Shown here: positions 44,705 through 54,244 of the stretch, piece after piece
How positions within the stretch are numbered: position 1 is the first letter of the stretch
How the letters are laid out: the number at the start of each line of letters is the position of its first letter
From: CAYFUR01 sp964346275
GTDB lineage: Bacteria; Sumerlaeota; Sumerlaeia; SLMS01
DNA length: 64,000 bases
Assembly: GCA_964346275.1 (NCBI GenBank)
Contig: CAYFUR010000005.1
Location: 1 to 64,000, forward strand
Direction of reading: 5' to 3'
Translations under genes and position numbers: made by a program
The notes under the pieces: generated by a model
Databases searched by the model: none
What the model was told of the DNA's origin: nothing
The model's input: the letters and a program-made list of their open reading frames with translations, nothing else

Positions 44705-47700
44705 TTATCCCCCGGCGGTCTCTTCTTTCCGCGAGGAGTCCGGCGGTTCACCGACAAGCTCTTCCGCCATGGCCTTGATGGCCTTCAGGTCGAGCTTGCC
44801 GCTGCCCAGGACGGGAATCTCGTCGAGAGGATAGAAATCTTCCCAGCGCGGCACCCAGAGCGCCGGCACGTGCTGCTCCGGCCCGGCAAGCCCTTCGCGC
44901 GCCCGCCGCGCTTCCTCCTCTGGGCATGTATAGAGGACGATGAGGCGTTCGCCGCGTTTTTCGTCGGGAACACCGGTCACCGCGAAGACCTGATCCTCTT
45001 CGCTGGAGTGGCTCTGCAACAATTCTTCAACACGGACATGGGGCACCATCTCGCCGGCGATCTTGGAGAAACGCGAGAGGCGATCGGTGATATACAGAAA
45101 CCCATCCTCATCCAGCTTGGCCACATCACCGGTGCGATACCATCCATATTCCATCGATTCCGCCGTCTTTTCGGGCAGCTTGTAATAACCCCGCATGACA
45201 TTGTGGCCTCGCACCAGCAGCATCCCCGCTCCGCCGATCGGGCACTCTTCCCCCGTGTCGATATCGACGATACGAACAGCGACTCCGGGGATGGGGCGTC
45301 CAACGCTGCCGCGCCGCTGGCCTCTCTGAAAGAATCCGGGTGCGCGCCAGTCGTCGGTGTTCAGGGCCACGATCGGCGACAATTCCGTGCAGCCAAAGCC
45401 CTCGATGGGACGCAGGCCAAAGCGCCGCTCGAAGGCGTCCGCCGTGCGGTCGCGCAGTTTTTCCGCCCCGGTGAGCACGAAGCGGAGCGAACCGAACTGG
45501 CCGGGCTCGGTCCTGCGTATATACGTTTGCATGAACGTGGGCGTGCCGAACATATGGGTGATCGAGTATTTCGAAACAATCGCCCCGATCGCCCGTCCGT
45601 CCAGGGGGTTGGGATAGAAGATGGTGGAGATGCGTCCCATGAGCGGGAGCCAGAGCCCCGCCGTATAGCCGAAGGAATGGAAAAACGGCAGGGCGCCCAA
45701 AAGCCGGCAGCCGGAGAAATCCACGTATTGAAGCGTCATGCGGGCGTTGCTCCAGATGTTCCAGTGACTCAGCATGATGCCCTTGGGGACTCCCGTGGAA
45801 CCGCTGCTGTAGACCAGCGTCGCCAGGTCGTCGAGAGAAGCGGGTTCTTCGCGGCCCAGATAGCGTTCGAGAGAAGCAAGCGGCTGGAAGAGGCCGCGGA
45901 GAAGCGCTCCCATGCGCTCTCCCGCCGAGACGTTTTCGCGCAAATCTTCCGTATAGATCACGCGGAGGTTTTCCGGGATTCTGGCCTGGGCTTTCTCGAC
46001 GAATTGGCGCGAGGTGATCACCATGCGGATGCCCGCGTTGGAACAAATCTTTTCCATGATAGACGGCGACACGGTATAGTTCAGGTTCACCGGCACCTTG
46101 CCCGCCGCGAGCGCGCTGATCGTCAGCAGCGTCGTCCCGATGGCCGGAGGCAGCAGAAATCCCACATACTCCTCCTCTTTCCATTCGCTCCGCAGACGCC
46201 CGCCCAGAAGCGCGATCCCGGCGAGAAGCTTGTAATTCCGCACCAGCCCATCGGTGGAGTGATCCGCGTAGAGCCGTGCCAGGGGCTGGCTGCGCAGCGA
46301 GCGAATCCCCATGCGGTGAAGCGGCTCGGCGTCCCGCCGGCGGAATTCAACGGCATCCACGGAAAGGTTGGCGACCTTGCTCCGCAGTTCCTCCGGCGGA
46401 GTATCGGAAGGCGTTGGTTCGCCGAAAACAATGTTGATGCGGTGGCGATAGAGAAACTTTCCGGGCGTCAGGTGCAGGCCATGGCGCCGGGGAGCCCAGC
46501 GTGTTTCGTAGGCTCCATCGAGATAGACGGGAATAATCGGCTCGTCGAGATCCTTGACGATGCGCTCGAAACCCCGCCGAAAGGAGAGCATCATGCCGAT
46601 GCGGCTGATCTGGCCCTCTGGAAAGATACAGACAAGGCCGCCCTTTTCGATTTCCTTGCCCGCCTCGCGCAGGGATTTGATCAGTTCGCGGGGGGACTGG
46701 TGCTGGTGGATGGGGATCGAGTTCGTCAGGCGGGCAAAAGGATAGACATACCATTTCTTGTAGATGCGCTCGCCCATGACGAAACGGACGGGCCGGTCGA
46801 TCGCCGACGCGATCAGCAACCCATCGAGATAGGACTGGTGATTGGGGGTGAGCAGCGCGCCGCCCTCCCGGGGGATGTTTTCCAGGCCCTGGACGCGGAC
46901 AATGTTGAAGGGCTTGAGAACGCTGAAGACCAGGAAGCGAAGGGGAATGCGCGGAAATCGCCAGCACATGAAAAGCCCGGTGAGGAGCATAAGCGCTCCG
47001 CCAACGAGAAAAACGTCGCCGGGATTCCCGCGGATAGCGATCACGGCGGGCATGATCGCTCCCGGGCCAATGAGCCAGCCGACGGCCACGAACACATTGG
47101 TCGTGGCCCAGATTCCGCCGCGCGATGTGTTCTCGGAGACTTGAAGAATATAGCTCTGGACCGGGACCAGAAAGGGCCCGCAGGAAAACCCTACCAATCC
47201 CATGGCGAGCGGCACAAGAATGCGGGTGCGCTGGAGGTCCCCGGTGCTCAACGCATCGGGATCCAAAGGCGAAATCCACCAGACCAACACGCAGGAAGCA
47301 AAAATCGCAAAGGCTCCAAGCGGTATATATCCCAGCTCGGTCCGGTCACGGGAGAGCAAAGCCGTGAGAAAACATCCCGCGCCGATTCCGATAACAATCG
47401 GCAGCATGGCCAGCCCGGCCCAGCGGGCCTCGATACCGAGGATGTTCTTGATCAGCTGAACGGCGTCGAGTTGCAGCATCGCCGAAACAACCCCGAAAAT
47501 CGCCGAACCCACCACCGCCCAGAACAGGCCCGTATGACTCCAGATCAGCCCGCCATACTTCTTTACGACCCGCAAAGGATTGACGGAGAGCGGAGCACGA
47601 TCATTCGCTGCCGGCACCGGCCGCATAATCCCCGCAAGGAGAAATCCTCCACCCGCAAGCGCCAGCAGGATCGCGCCGTTCACCCAAAGCTGATCCCGGA

Positions 47701-48247
47701 AAATGCCATAGAGATAGGGCCCGATCAGCGTGCCCAGAATAATCGAGAGAAACGTAAACCCATGGAGAACCCCGGTCCCCCAGCCAACGCGGCGGCTGGG
47801 CAGGATTTCCGGCAGAATCCCATATTTCGAGGGGCTGAAGAGAGAAGACTGGAGAGACATCAGCAAAAGAATCAAGAGCCCGGCCCAGAAGCTCTGGAAG
47901 GCAAAGGCCACACAGGCCAGAACCATGGTGCACGCTTCCATCACTTTTGTTCCCTGGGTCACACGGGCCTTTGAATATCGATCGCTCAACCAGCCCGCAA
48001 GCCCGACAGCAAAGATCCAGGGCAGGGCAAAGGCAACACCGATGAGGCCATTGTAAAAAGACCCCAGGCGATTTTCCGCCACGGAGGTTTCGGTCAACTC
48101 CGTGGCAAGGTCCAGGGCGAGAAAACTGAGGATCAGCTTGAGAACATTATCGCTCAGGGCGCCCTGGAACATGGTCCCGACAAGCGCCCAGTAAGTGCGC
48201 TTGTCCTCTCCCTGGGTTTGGGGATCTGGGCCGTTCTGAGGGGTCAT
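44705..48247 (-). CDS. Fused lysophospholipid transporter / acyltransferase / acyl-ACP synthetase (Aas-type)
   Basis: 1180 residues combining three activities for recycling lysophospholipids at the inner membrane. Residues 1 to about 420 form an MFS transporter (LplT-like, twelve helices, opening WALVGTMFQGALSDNVLKLI). About 450-640 form a PlsC-type acyltransferase with TPNHQSYLDG (HX4D) and FPEGQISR. About 650-1175 form an AMP-forming synthetase with YSSGSTGVPKGIMLSHWNIW, GFGCTELSPI and YRTGDVAKLDEDGFLYITDR. In E. coli LplT and Aas are separate proteins; this triple fusion is known in many bacteria. GGAG lies 9 nt before ATG 48247. Monocistronic and divergent from the DCC gene. Confidence 0.92.
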   Translation of the reverse strand: MTPQNGPDPQTQGEDKRTYWALVGTMFQGALSDNVLKLILSFLALDLATELTETSVAENRLGSFYNGLIGVAFALPWIFAVGLAGWLSDRYSKARVTQGTKVMEACTMVLACVAFAFQSFWAGLLILLLMSLQSSLFSPSKYGILPEILPSRRVGWGTGVLHGFTFLSIILGTLIGPYLYGIFRDQLWVNGAILLALAGGGFLLAGIMRPVPAANDRAPLSVNPLRVVKKYGGLIWSHTGLFWAVVGSAIFGVVSAMLQLDAVQLIKNILGIEARWAGLAMLPIVIGIGAGCFLTALLSRDRTELGYIPLGAFAIFASCVLVWWISPLDPDALSTGDLQRTRILVPLAMGLVGFSCGPFLVPVQSYILQVSENTSRGGIWATTNVFVAVGWLIGPGAIMPAVIAIRGNPGDVFLVGGALMLLTGLFMCWRFPRIPLRFLVFSVLKPFNIVRVQGLENIPREGGALLTPNHQSYLDGLLIASAIDRPVRFVMGERIYKKWYVYPFARLTNSIPIHQHQSPRELIKSLREAGKEIEKGGLVCIFPEGQISRIGMMLSFRRGFERIVKDLDEPIIPVYLDGAYETRWAPRRHGLHLTPGKFLYRHRINIVFGEPTPSDTPPEELRSKVANLSVDAVEFRRRDAEPLHRMGIRSLRSQPLARLYADHSTDGLVRNYKLLAGIALLGGRLRSEWKEEEYVGFLLPPAIGTTLLTISALAAGKVPVNLNYTVSPSIMEKICSNAGIRMVITSRQFVEKAQARIPENLRVIYTEDLRENVSAGERMGALLRGLFQPLASLERYLGREEPASLDDLATLVYSSGSTGVPKGIMLSHWNIWSNARMTLQYVDFSGCRLLGALPFFHSFGYTAGLWLPLMGRISTIFYPNPLDGRAIGAIVSKYSITHMFGTPTFMQTYIRRTEPGQFGSLRFVLTGAEKLRDRTADAFERRFGLRPIEGFGCTELSPIVALNTDDWRAPGFFQRGQRRGSVGRPIPGVAVRIVDIDTGEECPIGGAGMLLVRGHNVMRGYYKLPEKTAESMEYGWYRTGDVAKLDEDGFLYITDRLSRFSKIAGEMVPHVRVEELLQSHSSEEDQVFAVTGVPDEKRGERLIVLYTCPEEEARRAREGLAGPEQHVPALWVPRWEDFYPLDEIPVLGSGKLDLKAIKAMAEELVGEPPDSSRKEETAGG

Positions 48248-48452
48248 CGGCTTGGCTCCATAGAGAAGACTCGGATATGCGCGACAGCGGCTTTTGCTGC
48301 AAGTGGGAAAGAAGATGCCCGGCGGATATTAATAAGTCAACGATTACTTTTCAGCTTCCGGCGAAATCTTGTTGGCACTCTTAATGCCCTGTTCCTTGAT
48401 TCATAGAGCGGGCAATTTTCAGCCCCTGAAACCGATTGGATGGATTTGAGAA

Positions 48453-48887
48453 ATGTTTCCCAGTGAAAAGCGCCGAAACGCCGATATCGTCTTCTATGAC
48501 GGAGGGTGCGGCTTTTGCCGCCGGTCTGTGCGTTTTGCGGCAAAACGCGAGCGAAACGGCCTGCTCCGGTTTGCGCCTCTTTACGGGAAAACCTTCGAGG
48601 GAGTCCTGCCCCGTGAAATCCGCCAGCAACTGCCCGAAGAGATCAACACCCTTCTCGTTTGGACCCGGGATGACGAGCTGCTCGACCGCTGGGTCGCGGT
48701 GCGCCACATCCTGCGGCTGATGACCTTTCCCTGGCCGCTTTTCGGGATACTGGGTTTTCTTGTGCCCACAGGCCTCGGCGACTGGTTCTATAACATTGTC
48801 GCGCGCCGCCGCGGCCGGATCCACTGGTCTTGCGGCGAGGATTGCCTGGTCAGCTCGCGGCGGGTTCGCGCGCGCATGCTTCCCTGA
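48453..48887 (+). CDS. DCC-family thiol-disulfide oxidoreductase (DUF393)
   Basis: 144-residue protein with the defining motif VFYDGGCGFCRRSVRFAAK near its N-terminus (Asp plus CxxC, thioredoxin-like). It continues LLRFAPLYGKTFEGVLP, TLLVWTRDDELLDRWVAVRH and a hydrophobic segment PWPLFGILGFLVPTGLGDWF common in this family. Presumed redox activity is from the family name; substrates are not known. Stand-alone gene divergent from the Aas-type gene. Its end is 21 nt from the convergent YciI gene. Confidence 0.88.
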   Translation: MFPSEKRRNADIVFYDGGCGFCRRSVRFAAKRERNGLLRFAPLYGKTFEGVLPREIRQQLPEEINTLLVWTRDDELLDRWVAVRHILRLMTFPWPLFGILGFLVPTGLGDWFYNIVARRRGRIHWSCGEDCLVSSRRVRARMLP

Positions 48888-48908
48888 GACCAGGCTTTCT
48901 GAAACCCG

Positions 48909-49199
48909 TCAGTCTCCCTGATAGACGATACTTGGCAAGACTCCCTTAAAGGGATGCGCCTCCGTGCGTTCGAAAACGCCGGCGGCGAGATACGGATCGT
49001 TTTCGATCTTCTCGCGAGCCTCATCTTCCGTTTCCACGTCCACAATAAACAGGCTTCCAGCGAAATCGGTCATAGGTCCGGCAATCACAATGCGGCCGGC
49101 CTCATCCCACGGTTTCCAATAAGCCAGGTGATCTTCCCGCGCGGCGGGGCGTTTTTCCTTGGAGCCGGGGGCATCCCACCCGATCAGCACAAAAAGCAT
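48909..49199 (-). CDS. YciI-like protein
   Basis: 96-residue member of the YCII-related family, a ferredoxin-like fold also seen in muconolactone isomerase relatives. MLFVLIGWDAPGSKEKRPA, EDHLAYWKPWDEAGRIVIAG, SLFIVDVETEDEAREKIEND and the end GVFERTEAHPFKGVL follow the family pattern, including the conserved HLAY and the late Glu and His residues. Biochemical role unknown. Start ATG 49199 has AGGA 7-8 nt upstream; the longer frame is rejected. Last gene of the ftsY unit, 26 nt behind the glycosyltransferase. Confidence 0.85.
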   Translation of the reverse strand: MLFVLIGWDAPGSKEKRPAAREDHLAYWKPWDEAGRIVIAGPMTDFAGSLFIVDVETEDEAREKIENDPYLAAGVFERTEAHPFKGVLPSIVYQGD

Positions 49200-49225
49200 C
49201 TTGGGATCCTTTAAGGGAGTAGGGT

Positions 49226-50296
49226 CTATCTGGCGGGATTTTCGTCTGCGAAGGAAAGGATTTTTTCCGCGCAAACGCTGGCGCCGTCCGTGCCGATGTC
49301 GGGCCAATCAAAATCGGAAAAGGCGAGGGAGTCGATGAGCCCGCCAAAACGCCCCTGCTGGACATCCTCCAGGGCAACGGCGGCGTGGGGCAGCAACGCA
49401 TCCATGGCCCGGAGCAAATAACCCGTCTCCCTGAATCCCTCGCGAGGGAGGTGAAGAAGGGGCCGGCGATTGGCGATGCACTCACTGACGATGCCGTAAC
49501 CCGGTTTGGAAAGCACGACATCGCAGGCGGCAAGGACATCGTGAAAGCGCGTTTGCCAGCCCTCGCCCAACCGGACAACGCGCGGGCCCTCCAGCTCGGC
49601 AAAGGTGAAAAAACGGACACGGGGATCGTCGCACTGAAGCGGCCGGCCCGCCAACTCGTCGCCCTTTAATGCAGCCAGGACGGGGAGATCGCTCTCATCG
49701 AGTCCAAGCTCCTGCCGGAGCGACACGGCGTTGGCCTCGCTTTTCCGGGCAATGATGGGCACTGGTTCGCAGCGGGGAAAGACTGTCAGTTCGTGGCCCA
49801 GGGGGACTTCCAGGGCGAGAGAGGTCTTTGCATACCAGGCGCTGATTTGCTCCACAATGTCCTCCAGGCCACTGTAGGCCGCGTAGATATGCTCCCAGGT
49901 GAAATTGGCGATCGCGATGGAAGAAACGCCCGCCCGGGCGGCGATTTCCGCCGCGGCGGGGGGAACGTCGAAAAGGACGAGATCAATCCGCTGTTCGCGA
50001 AGGAACGCCGCTTCTTTCTCGATCACTTCATCCGCGCGTGTATAGAAGGCGCGCGCCCGCTCGACGGTTTTTTCTTCATCGGTATAGAGAATACCGCGCT
50101 CGACGCATCCCGTATCGGTTTGAACGGAGGTAATATGCACGGGGGGATCGATTTCCCGTTGGAGCAACGCCGCCGGGGCCGTCGTCCGAACGAAAAAGTG
50201 AAGGGAGGGATCGCGCTGGCGAAGAGCCTTCATCACCGTCACGGCACGCATCGCGTGTCCGAAGCCGTGGCCGGTTATGTAAAAGGCGATCTTCAC
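49226..50296 (-). CDS. Glycosyltransferase-like GT-B protein (arabinokinase N-domain/MurG-like)
   Basis: 356 residues opening MKIAFYITGHGFGHAMRAVT, the 'GHGxGH' phosphate loop of GT-B proteins, as in MurG and in the N-terminal domain of plant L-arabinokinase. Also VLFDVPPAAAEIAARAGVSS, IANFTWEHIYAAYSGLEDI, and near the C-terminus LAACDVVLSKPGYGIVSECI followed by RRPLLHLPREGFRE, the donor-binding region. Acceptor and sugar unknown. It lies third in an operon (ftsY, DUF2007, this gene, YciI) with 12 nt and 26 nt spacers. Could act on a cell-surface glycolipid; the link to the SRP receptor is positional only. Confidence 0.8.
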   Translation of the reverse strand: MKIAFYITGHGFGHAMRAVTVMKALRQRDPSLHFFVRTTAPAALLQREIDPPVHITSVQTDTGCVERGILYTDEEKTVERARAFYTRADEVIEKEAAFLREQRIDLVLFDVPPAAAEIAARAGVSSIAIANFTWEHIYAAYSGLEDIVEQISAWYAKTSLALEVPLGHELTVFPRCEPVPIIARKSEANAVSLRQELGLDESDLPVLAALKGDELAGRPLQCDDPRVRFFTFAELEGPRVVRLGEGWQTRFHDVLAACDVVLSKPGYGIVSECIANRRPLLHLPREGFRETGYLLRAMDALLPHAAVALEDVQQGRFGGLIDSLAFSDFDWPDIGTDGASVCAEKILSFADENPAR

Positions 50297-50308
50297 GGGG
50301 CTTTTTCC

Positions 50309-50530
50309 TCAGGGCAGCAGTTCTTCCTGTTCGAGCAAGCGGCGCGCATCCTCCACGTCAGGCTGGAAGACTTCGAGGCGCACGGGAACAAGAAACCCGG
50401 TGGCATAGCCCGCCTGATTGCTGTCGAAAACGGCGCATTGGATCCCGGCGTTTTCCAGCGTGAGGCGGGCAATTTCGGCCTGATGGGCGAAGGGGAATTC
50501 CGCCACGGTGACAAGGGATGGCTCGGACAT
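50309..50530 (-). CDS. DUF2007 family small protein
   Basis: 73 residues: VTVAEFPFAHQAEIARLTLE, NAGIQCAVFDSNQAGYAT and VRLEVFQPDVEDARRLLEQE. This is the DUF2007 ('putative signal transducing protein') pattern: a strand, a helix ending in LE-x-x-GI, and a terminal 'D-x-x-x-A-x-x-L-L' helix. The fold resembles a small GlnB-like or ferredoxin-like module. Function unknown. Starts 2 nt after the ftsY stop, with the palindrome TGTCTAGACA (50530-50539) across the junction. Confidence 0.8.
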   Translation of the reverse strand: MSEPSLVTVAEFPFAHQAEIARLTLENAGIQCAVFDSNQAGYATGFLVPVRLEVFQPDVEDARRLLEQEELLP

Positions 50531-50532
50531 GT

Positions 50533-51843
50533 CTAGACAGCTTCTTTCTCTTCCTGGAACAGGGCGGCGGCGAATTGCTCGGGATCGAAATCGCGGAGAT
50601 CGTCGATCCCTTCGCCGACGCCCACCAGGGTCACGGGGATATCAAACTGGTCTCGGATACTGATGAGGATGCCGCCCTTGGCCGTGCCGTCGAGCTTGGT
50701 CATGACAATGCCGGTGACATCGGACGCCTCGGAGAAAAGTTTCACCTGCTGAACGGCGTTCTGGCCCGTCGTCGCATCAAGGACGAGGAGCGTCTCGTGG
50801 GGCGCGTCGGGGATGACTTTTTTGCAGACACGGGAAATCTTGCCGAATTCTTCCATGAGGCTGGTCTTGGTGTGAAGGCGTCCAGCCGTGTCGATGAAAA
50901 CGACATCGATGTTGCGGGCCTTGGCGGCCTGGAGCGCGTCGTAGGCGAGGCCGCTCGGGTCCGCGCCCATTTTGCTTTTCATGAATTCGCTGCCGGTGCG
51001 CTGGGACCAGATTTCGAGCTGCTCGATCGCGGCGGCGCGGAAGGTATCCCCCGCCACCATCATCGTTTTCAGTCCGGCGTCCTGGCATCGCTTGGCCATC
51101 TTGCCGATGGTCGTCGTTTTGCCCACACCATTCACTCCCACGACCATGACGACGTAGGGCCCCTCGGGATTCTTGGGCTGGAAAACCCGGGCGTTGCCTT
51201 CGAAGACTTCTTCAAGCGTTTCGCGCAAGAGCTGCATGATGGCGTCGGCGCCCTCGATGTTTTCCTTCTTGGCGCGTTTGCGCATGCGGTCGACAATCTT
51301 CAGGGTGGTTTCCATGGAAACGTCCGAGGCGACCAGGATGTCTTCGATCTGCTCGGCGGTGTCGTCGTCGAGCTTGCCGCTCATGCCGATGGCGGCGCGG
51401 ATCGACTGGATAAAGCTCCCCGACCCGGCGCGCAGCCGTTCGCGAAGGCGCTGGAACCAGGATTTCTTGACCACCGGTTCCTCGGCGGACTGGGCCGCGG
51501 CGGGCTCGGCCGCTTCTTCCGGAGCCACTTCCCCCTCGGCGGTTTCGCTCTCCACCGCTTCCTCGGGCGGTTTTTCTTCTTTTTTCCCAAAGAACCGCGC
51601 GAAGACGCCGCGCTTTTTCTGCTCTTCGATGGCCTCTTCGGCGCCGGGAGCCATGTCGAACCCGGCGGGCGGAACGTATTCTTCTTCCTCCGCCGGAGCC
51701 TCGGCGGGGGCCTGTTCCCGCGCCTCGGCGGCTTCAGCGGCGGCCTGGTCCTCGTCGGGAGGCGCCTCGACGTGCTTGGCGGTAAAAAGGCGGCTGAAAA
51801 AGCCCGGCTTGGGTGTTTTCGATCCAGTTTCTTCTTCGTGCAA
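50533..51843 (-). CDS. ftsY: Signal recognition particle receptor FtsY
   Basis: SRP receptor GTPase that delivers ribosome-nascent chains to the translocon. The N-terminal half (about 130 residues) is an acidic Glu/Ala-rich A domain beginning KPGFFSRLFTAK. The NG domain has GVNGVGKTTTIGKMAKRCQ, VAGDTFRAAAIEQLEIWS, DVVFIDTAGRLHTKTSLMEE, VLDATTGQNAVQQVK, TKLDGTAKGGILISI and VGVGEGIDDLRDFDPEQFA. I choose TTG 51843 because GGAGG stands 10 nt before it. An in-frame ATG at 51888 would add 15 residues but has no ribosome-binding site. First gene of a four-gene unit. Confidence 0.93.
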   Translation of the reverse strand: MHEEETGSKTPKPGFFSRLFTAKHVEAPPDEDQAAAEAAEAREQAPAEAPAEEEEYVPPAGFDMAPGAEEAIEEQKKRGVFARFFGKKEEKPPEEAVESETAEGEVAPEEAAEPAAAQSAEEPVVKKSWFQRLRERLRAGSGSFIQSIRAAIGMSGKLDDDTAEQIEDILVASDVSMETTLKIVDRMRKRAKKENIEGADAIMQLLRETLEEVFEGNARVFQPKNPEGPYVVMVVGVNGVGKTTTIGKMAKRCQDAGLKTMMVAGDTFRAAAIEQLEIWSQRTGSEFMKSKMGADPSGLAYDALQAAKARNIDVVFIDTAGRLHTKTSLMEEFGKISRVCKKVIPDAPHETLLVLDATTGQNAVQQVKLFSEASDVTGIVMTKLDGTAKGGILISIRDQFDIPVTLVGVGEGIDDLRDFDPEQFAAALFQEEKEAV

Positions 51844-51954
51844 GGCGCGGAACCCTCCGATTTGCCCAGATTCACAGCAGGGGGGCATGTGAGGAGCAAA
51901 TCATGTGACGGCTCGCCCCCTCGCGGCAAGGAACAATGGGAAAGCGCTTTGGTC

Positions 51955-54141
51955 TCAGTACAACGTCCAACTGTCCGCCGGTTCCTGGGCCAGCTCGATA
52001 TTCACGGTGACGATGTCGCCAGCCTGGGGAATCTGGCCGAGGGCGGTGGTTTCGTCCGGCCCGAAGGACGCTTCCAGGACGCTTGAGCCAACCCCGGCAT
52101 CGAGAATGGCAAACCACCCGCTGCCATCAGTGGTGGTTTCCGTGCCCGGCTCGCCCTGGATGCGGACCGTCGCGTGGTCCAGCGGTTCGCCGTCGAGCGT
52201 CACCGTGCCCTCGAAAATGCCGGTGGTGGGCTGGGTCTTCCAGGTCGCTTCCGGCGGGTCGACCCAGGTGGTGAAGACCTGGGTGCGCAGCGCCTGGTAG
52301 AAGTCCGCGCGGGAGGCGTTTGCGGCGTTCACTTCGCTGTCCCAGTCGTAAATGTTCAGGCCATCCGCTCCGGCCTCGCGGGCGTAGAGGAGTTGATCCA
52401 TGGAATCCTGCACGGAATCCTGGAGGTAAGCGCCGATGCCGATAATGCTGCCGCGCTTGTCGTCGTTGGCGAGTGAGAGGTCCGTCCATCCCTCGAAGCG
52501 GGAATCGCTCGTGGAATAATTCATCAGCGCGTTGTAATCGAGAATGCCTTCCTCCAGCCAGCCGACCCAGTCCTGGAAAACACCGGCGTAGGCCGAGGAG
52601 AAGGGATAGTCGGACGGATCGTAGTTGAAACCCCAGTTGACGGTATCGGCGGTGAGGATGACCTGGGGGTCGGCCATGGCGGACTTGACATAAATCTTCT
52701 TCACTGCCTTGGTCACGTTTTCCCGCCGCCAGTCCTCCCAGTCGGGGTCGCCTCCGGCGGGCTGCCCCGTCTCGTTATGGATCGTGTTGAAACGCTGGAC
52801 GCTGACCGGATTGTAGCCCCAGTCGCCTGAATATTCCGGATAACGGATATAGTCCAAATTGATGCCATCGATGTCGTAGTTTTCCACGCAATCCACAATC
52901 ACCGCGACGTTGTGATCGATGACGCCGGGATGGCCGGGATCGAGATAGCTGTTTGTCCCGCCGGTGGTGCCGCCGGTGGAGGTGCTCATGATATACTCGG
53001 GATGCTGGGAAAGGACGTGCTGGGGGTGGAGAGTCTCGCCACGCGTGATGCGGTGCATGACAAACCAGCCGTGAACGTGTATATACGGTTTTCCATCGCT
53101 GGTATCGTGCGCGAGGTCGATCAGGTATTGGAGGGGATCATAGTCCGGCCCGCCGGTGATGTTGGTGGCCCGGGGTTCCAGGCTGGAATCATAGTAAGCG
53201 TCCCCGATTTTGCGAATCTCCACCATCACGGTGTTGATGTTGTTGGCGCGGCAGGTTTCAATGAAACGCTCGGCGTCTTCCTCGCTGAGCAGCGGGTTTC
53301 CGCCTTGCCAGGAGTCGGCCCAGATGACGCGGTATTCGGGCGGGAATTCCTCCCCAACGGTGTATTGCGCCACCTGGCTCTGGCTGACATTCGATCCCGT
53401 ATCCTGGGCACGAATAAAGAAGCTGACCTGGTCGCCATCGGGCAAACCGGGAATCGTCGCGCCGTAAACATCATCGTTGGCCGCGCCGTCGCCGTGAGCG
53501 CCGTCGTCCAAGGCCGGAACAAGATTGGAACTCCCGGCGGAGGGGCTGGAATAGACGAGATGCACGGAGGAAAGGCCCTCGTCGTCAGTGACGCGGGCCG
53601 TCACCTGGCTCGGCACATTGGCGTCCGGGATGGGAGGATCGTTGGCCACCTGGGAGATAACCGGCGGATCGTCGACGGGCTCGGAAAAGCGAATAGCATC
53701 GGCGATATACGCCCCGCCGCCGAGGCCGCTGTCGAGCTGGACGCTGCCGCTGGTGCCGGCCTCAAAACGGAACTCGCCCAGCTCCACCGCGTCGATGAAC
53801 AGCCCTCCCTCCTGGCTAATGATCACTTCCTCTTCGCCATCAGCGTGATCGATCGTGTATCGCGCCTGGGTCGTGCGGTTGTCGGAACGGAGAAAAATCG
53901 CCGACACCTCGTAGAACCCCGTTTCCGGAATATCCGGGGTCCAGGTTGCGGTGCTGAAGGGATCTTCTTCCGGAAGGGTGAAGCGATACGTTCCCCCATT
54001 GTATCCGGTGGAATTGCTGGTGGTCCACACGCCGGTCTCGGTATAGGCGGGCGCCCCGTCGTCGTTATCGACCACGACCCCCTGGGCTGGTGCGGATGCT
54101 GCAGAGCCGACGGCCAGAATCGCGGAAAGCAGAAGTCTCAA
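51955..54141 (-). CDS. Secreted GHL10-type (DUF187) glycoside hydrolase-like protein with sugar-binding N-domain
   Basis: 728 residues with signal peptide (MRLLLSAILAVGSAASAPAQ). Residues about 22-155 form a golvesin/xanthan-lyase-like beta domain (DNDDGAPAYTETGVWTTSNS, ending GGGAYIADAIRF). About 160-265 form an Ig-like module. The catalytic-like TIM barrel (about 270-640) opens YRVIWADSWQGGNPLLSEED and has GWFVMHRITRGET, DGINLDYIRYPEYSGDWGYN (acidic pair) and ADGLNIYDWDSEVNAANAS. The C-terminal 80 residues are a carboxypeptidase-regulatory-like beta sandwich (GTVTLDGEPLDHATVRIQG). GHL10 proteins are thought to cleave peptidoglycan or polysaccharide; activity not shown here. Stand-alone. Confidence 0.85.
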   Translation of the reverse strand: MRLLLSAILAVGSAASAPAQGVVVDNDDGAPAYTETGVWTTSNSTGYNGGTYRFTLPEEDPFSTATWTPDIPETGFYEVSAIFLRSDNRTTQARYTIDHADGEEEVIISQEGGLFIDAVELGEFRFEAGTSGSVQLDSGLGGGAYIADAIRFSEPVDDPPVISQVANDPPIPDANVPSQVTARVTDDEGLSSVHLVYSSPSAGSSNLVPALDDGAHGDGAANDDVYGATIPGLPDGDQVSFFIRAQDTGSNVSQSQVAQYTVGEEFPPEYRVIWADSWQGGNPLLSEEDAERFIETCRANNINTVMVEIRKIGDAYYDSSLEPRATNITGGPDYDPLQYLIDLAHDTSDGKPYIHVHGWFVMHRITRGETLHPQHVLSQHPEYIMSTSTGGTTGGTNSYLDPGHPGVIDHNVAVIVDCVENYDIDGINLDYIRYPEYSGDWGYNPVSVQRFNTIHNETGQPAGGDPDWEDWRRENVTKAVKKIYVKSAMADPQVILTADTVNWGFNYDPSDYPFSSAYAGVFQDWVGWLEEGILDYNALMNYSTSDSRFEGWTDLSLANDDKRGSIIGIGAYLQDSVQDSMDQLLYAREAGADGLNIYDWDSEVNAANASRADFYQALRTQVFTTWVDPPEATWKTQPTTGIFEGTVTLDGEPLDHATVRIQGEPGTETTTDGSGWFAILDAGVGSSVLEASFGPDETTALGQIPQAGDIVTVNIELAQEPADSWTLY

Positions 54142-54244
54142 AATCCCTTCCTCCTCGGTGGTTGGAATTGCAGACAGGCTTCATGGCGGAGAAGCGAGGG
54201 ATCTTCAAGCCTGATTCGAATAAAATCCTGCTTCGAGCCTGTCG

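Noticed and set aside
44870..47974. 1034-codon open frame on the plus strand
   Set aside because: Antisense to the Aas-type gene; composition (Arg/His/Gln-rich, no hydrophobic core) is typical of a shadow frame.
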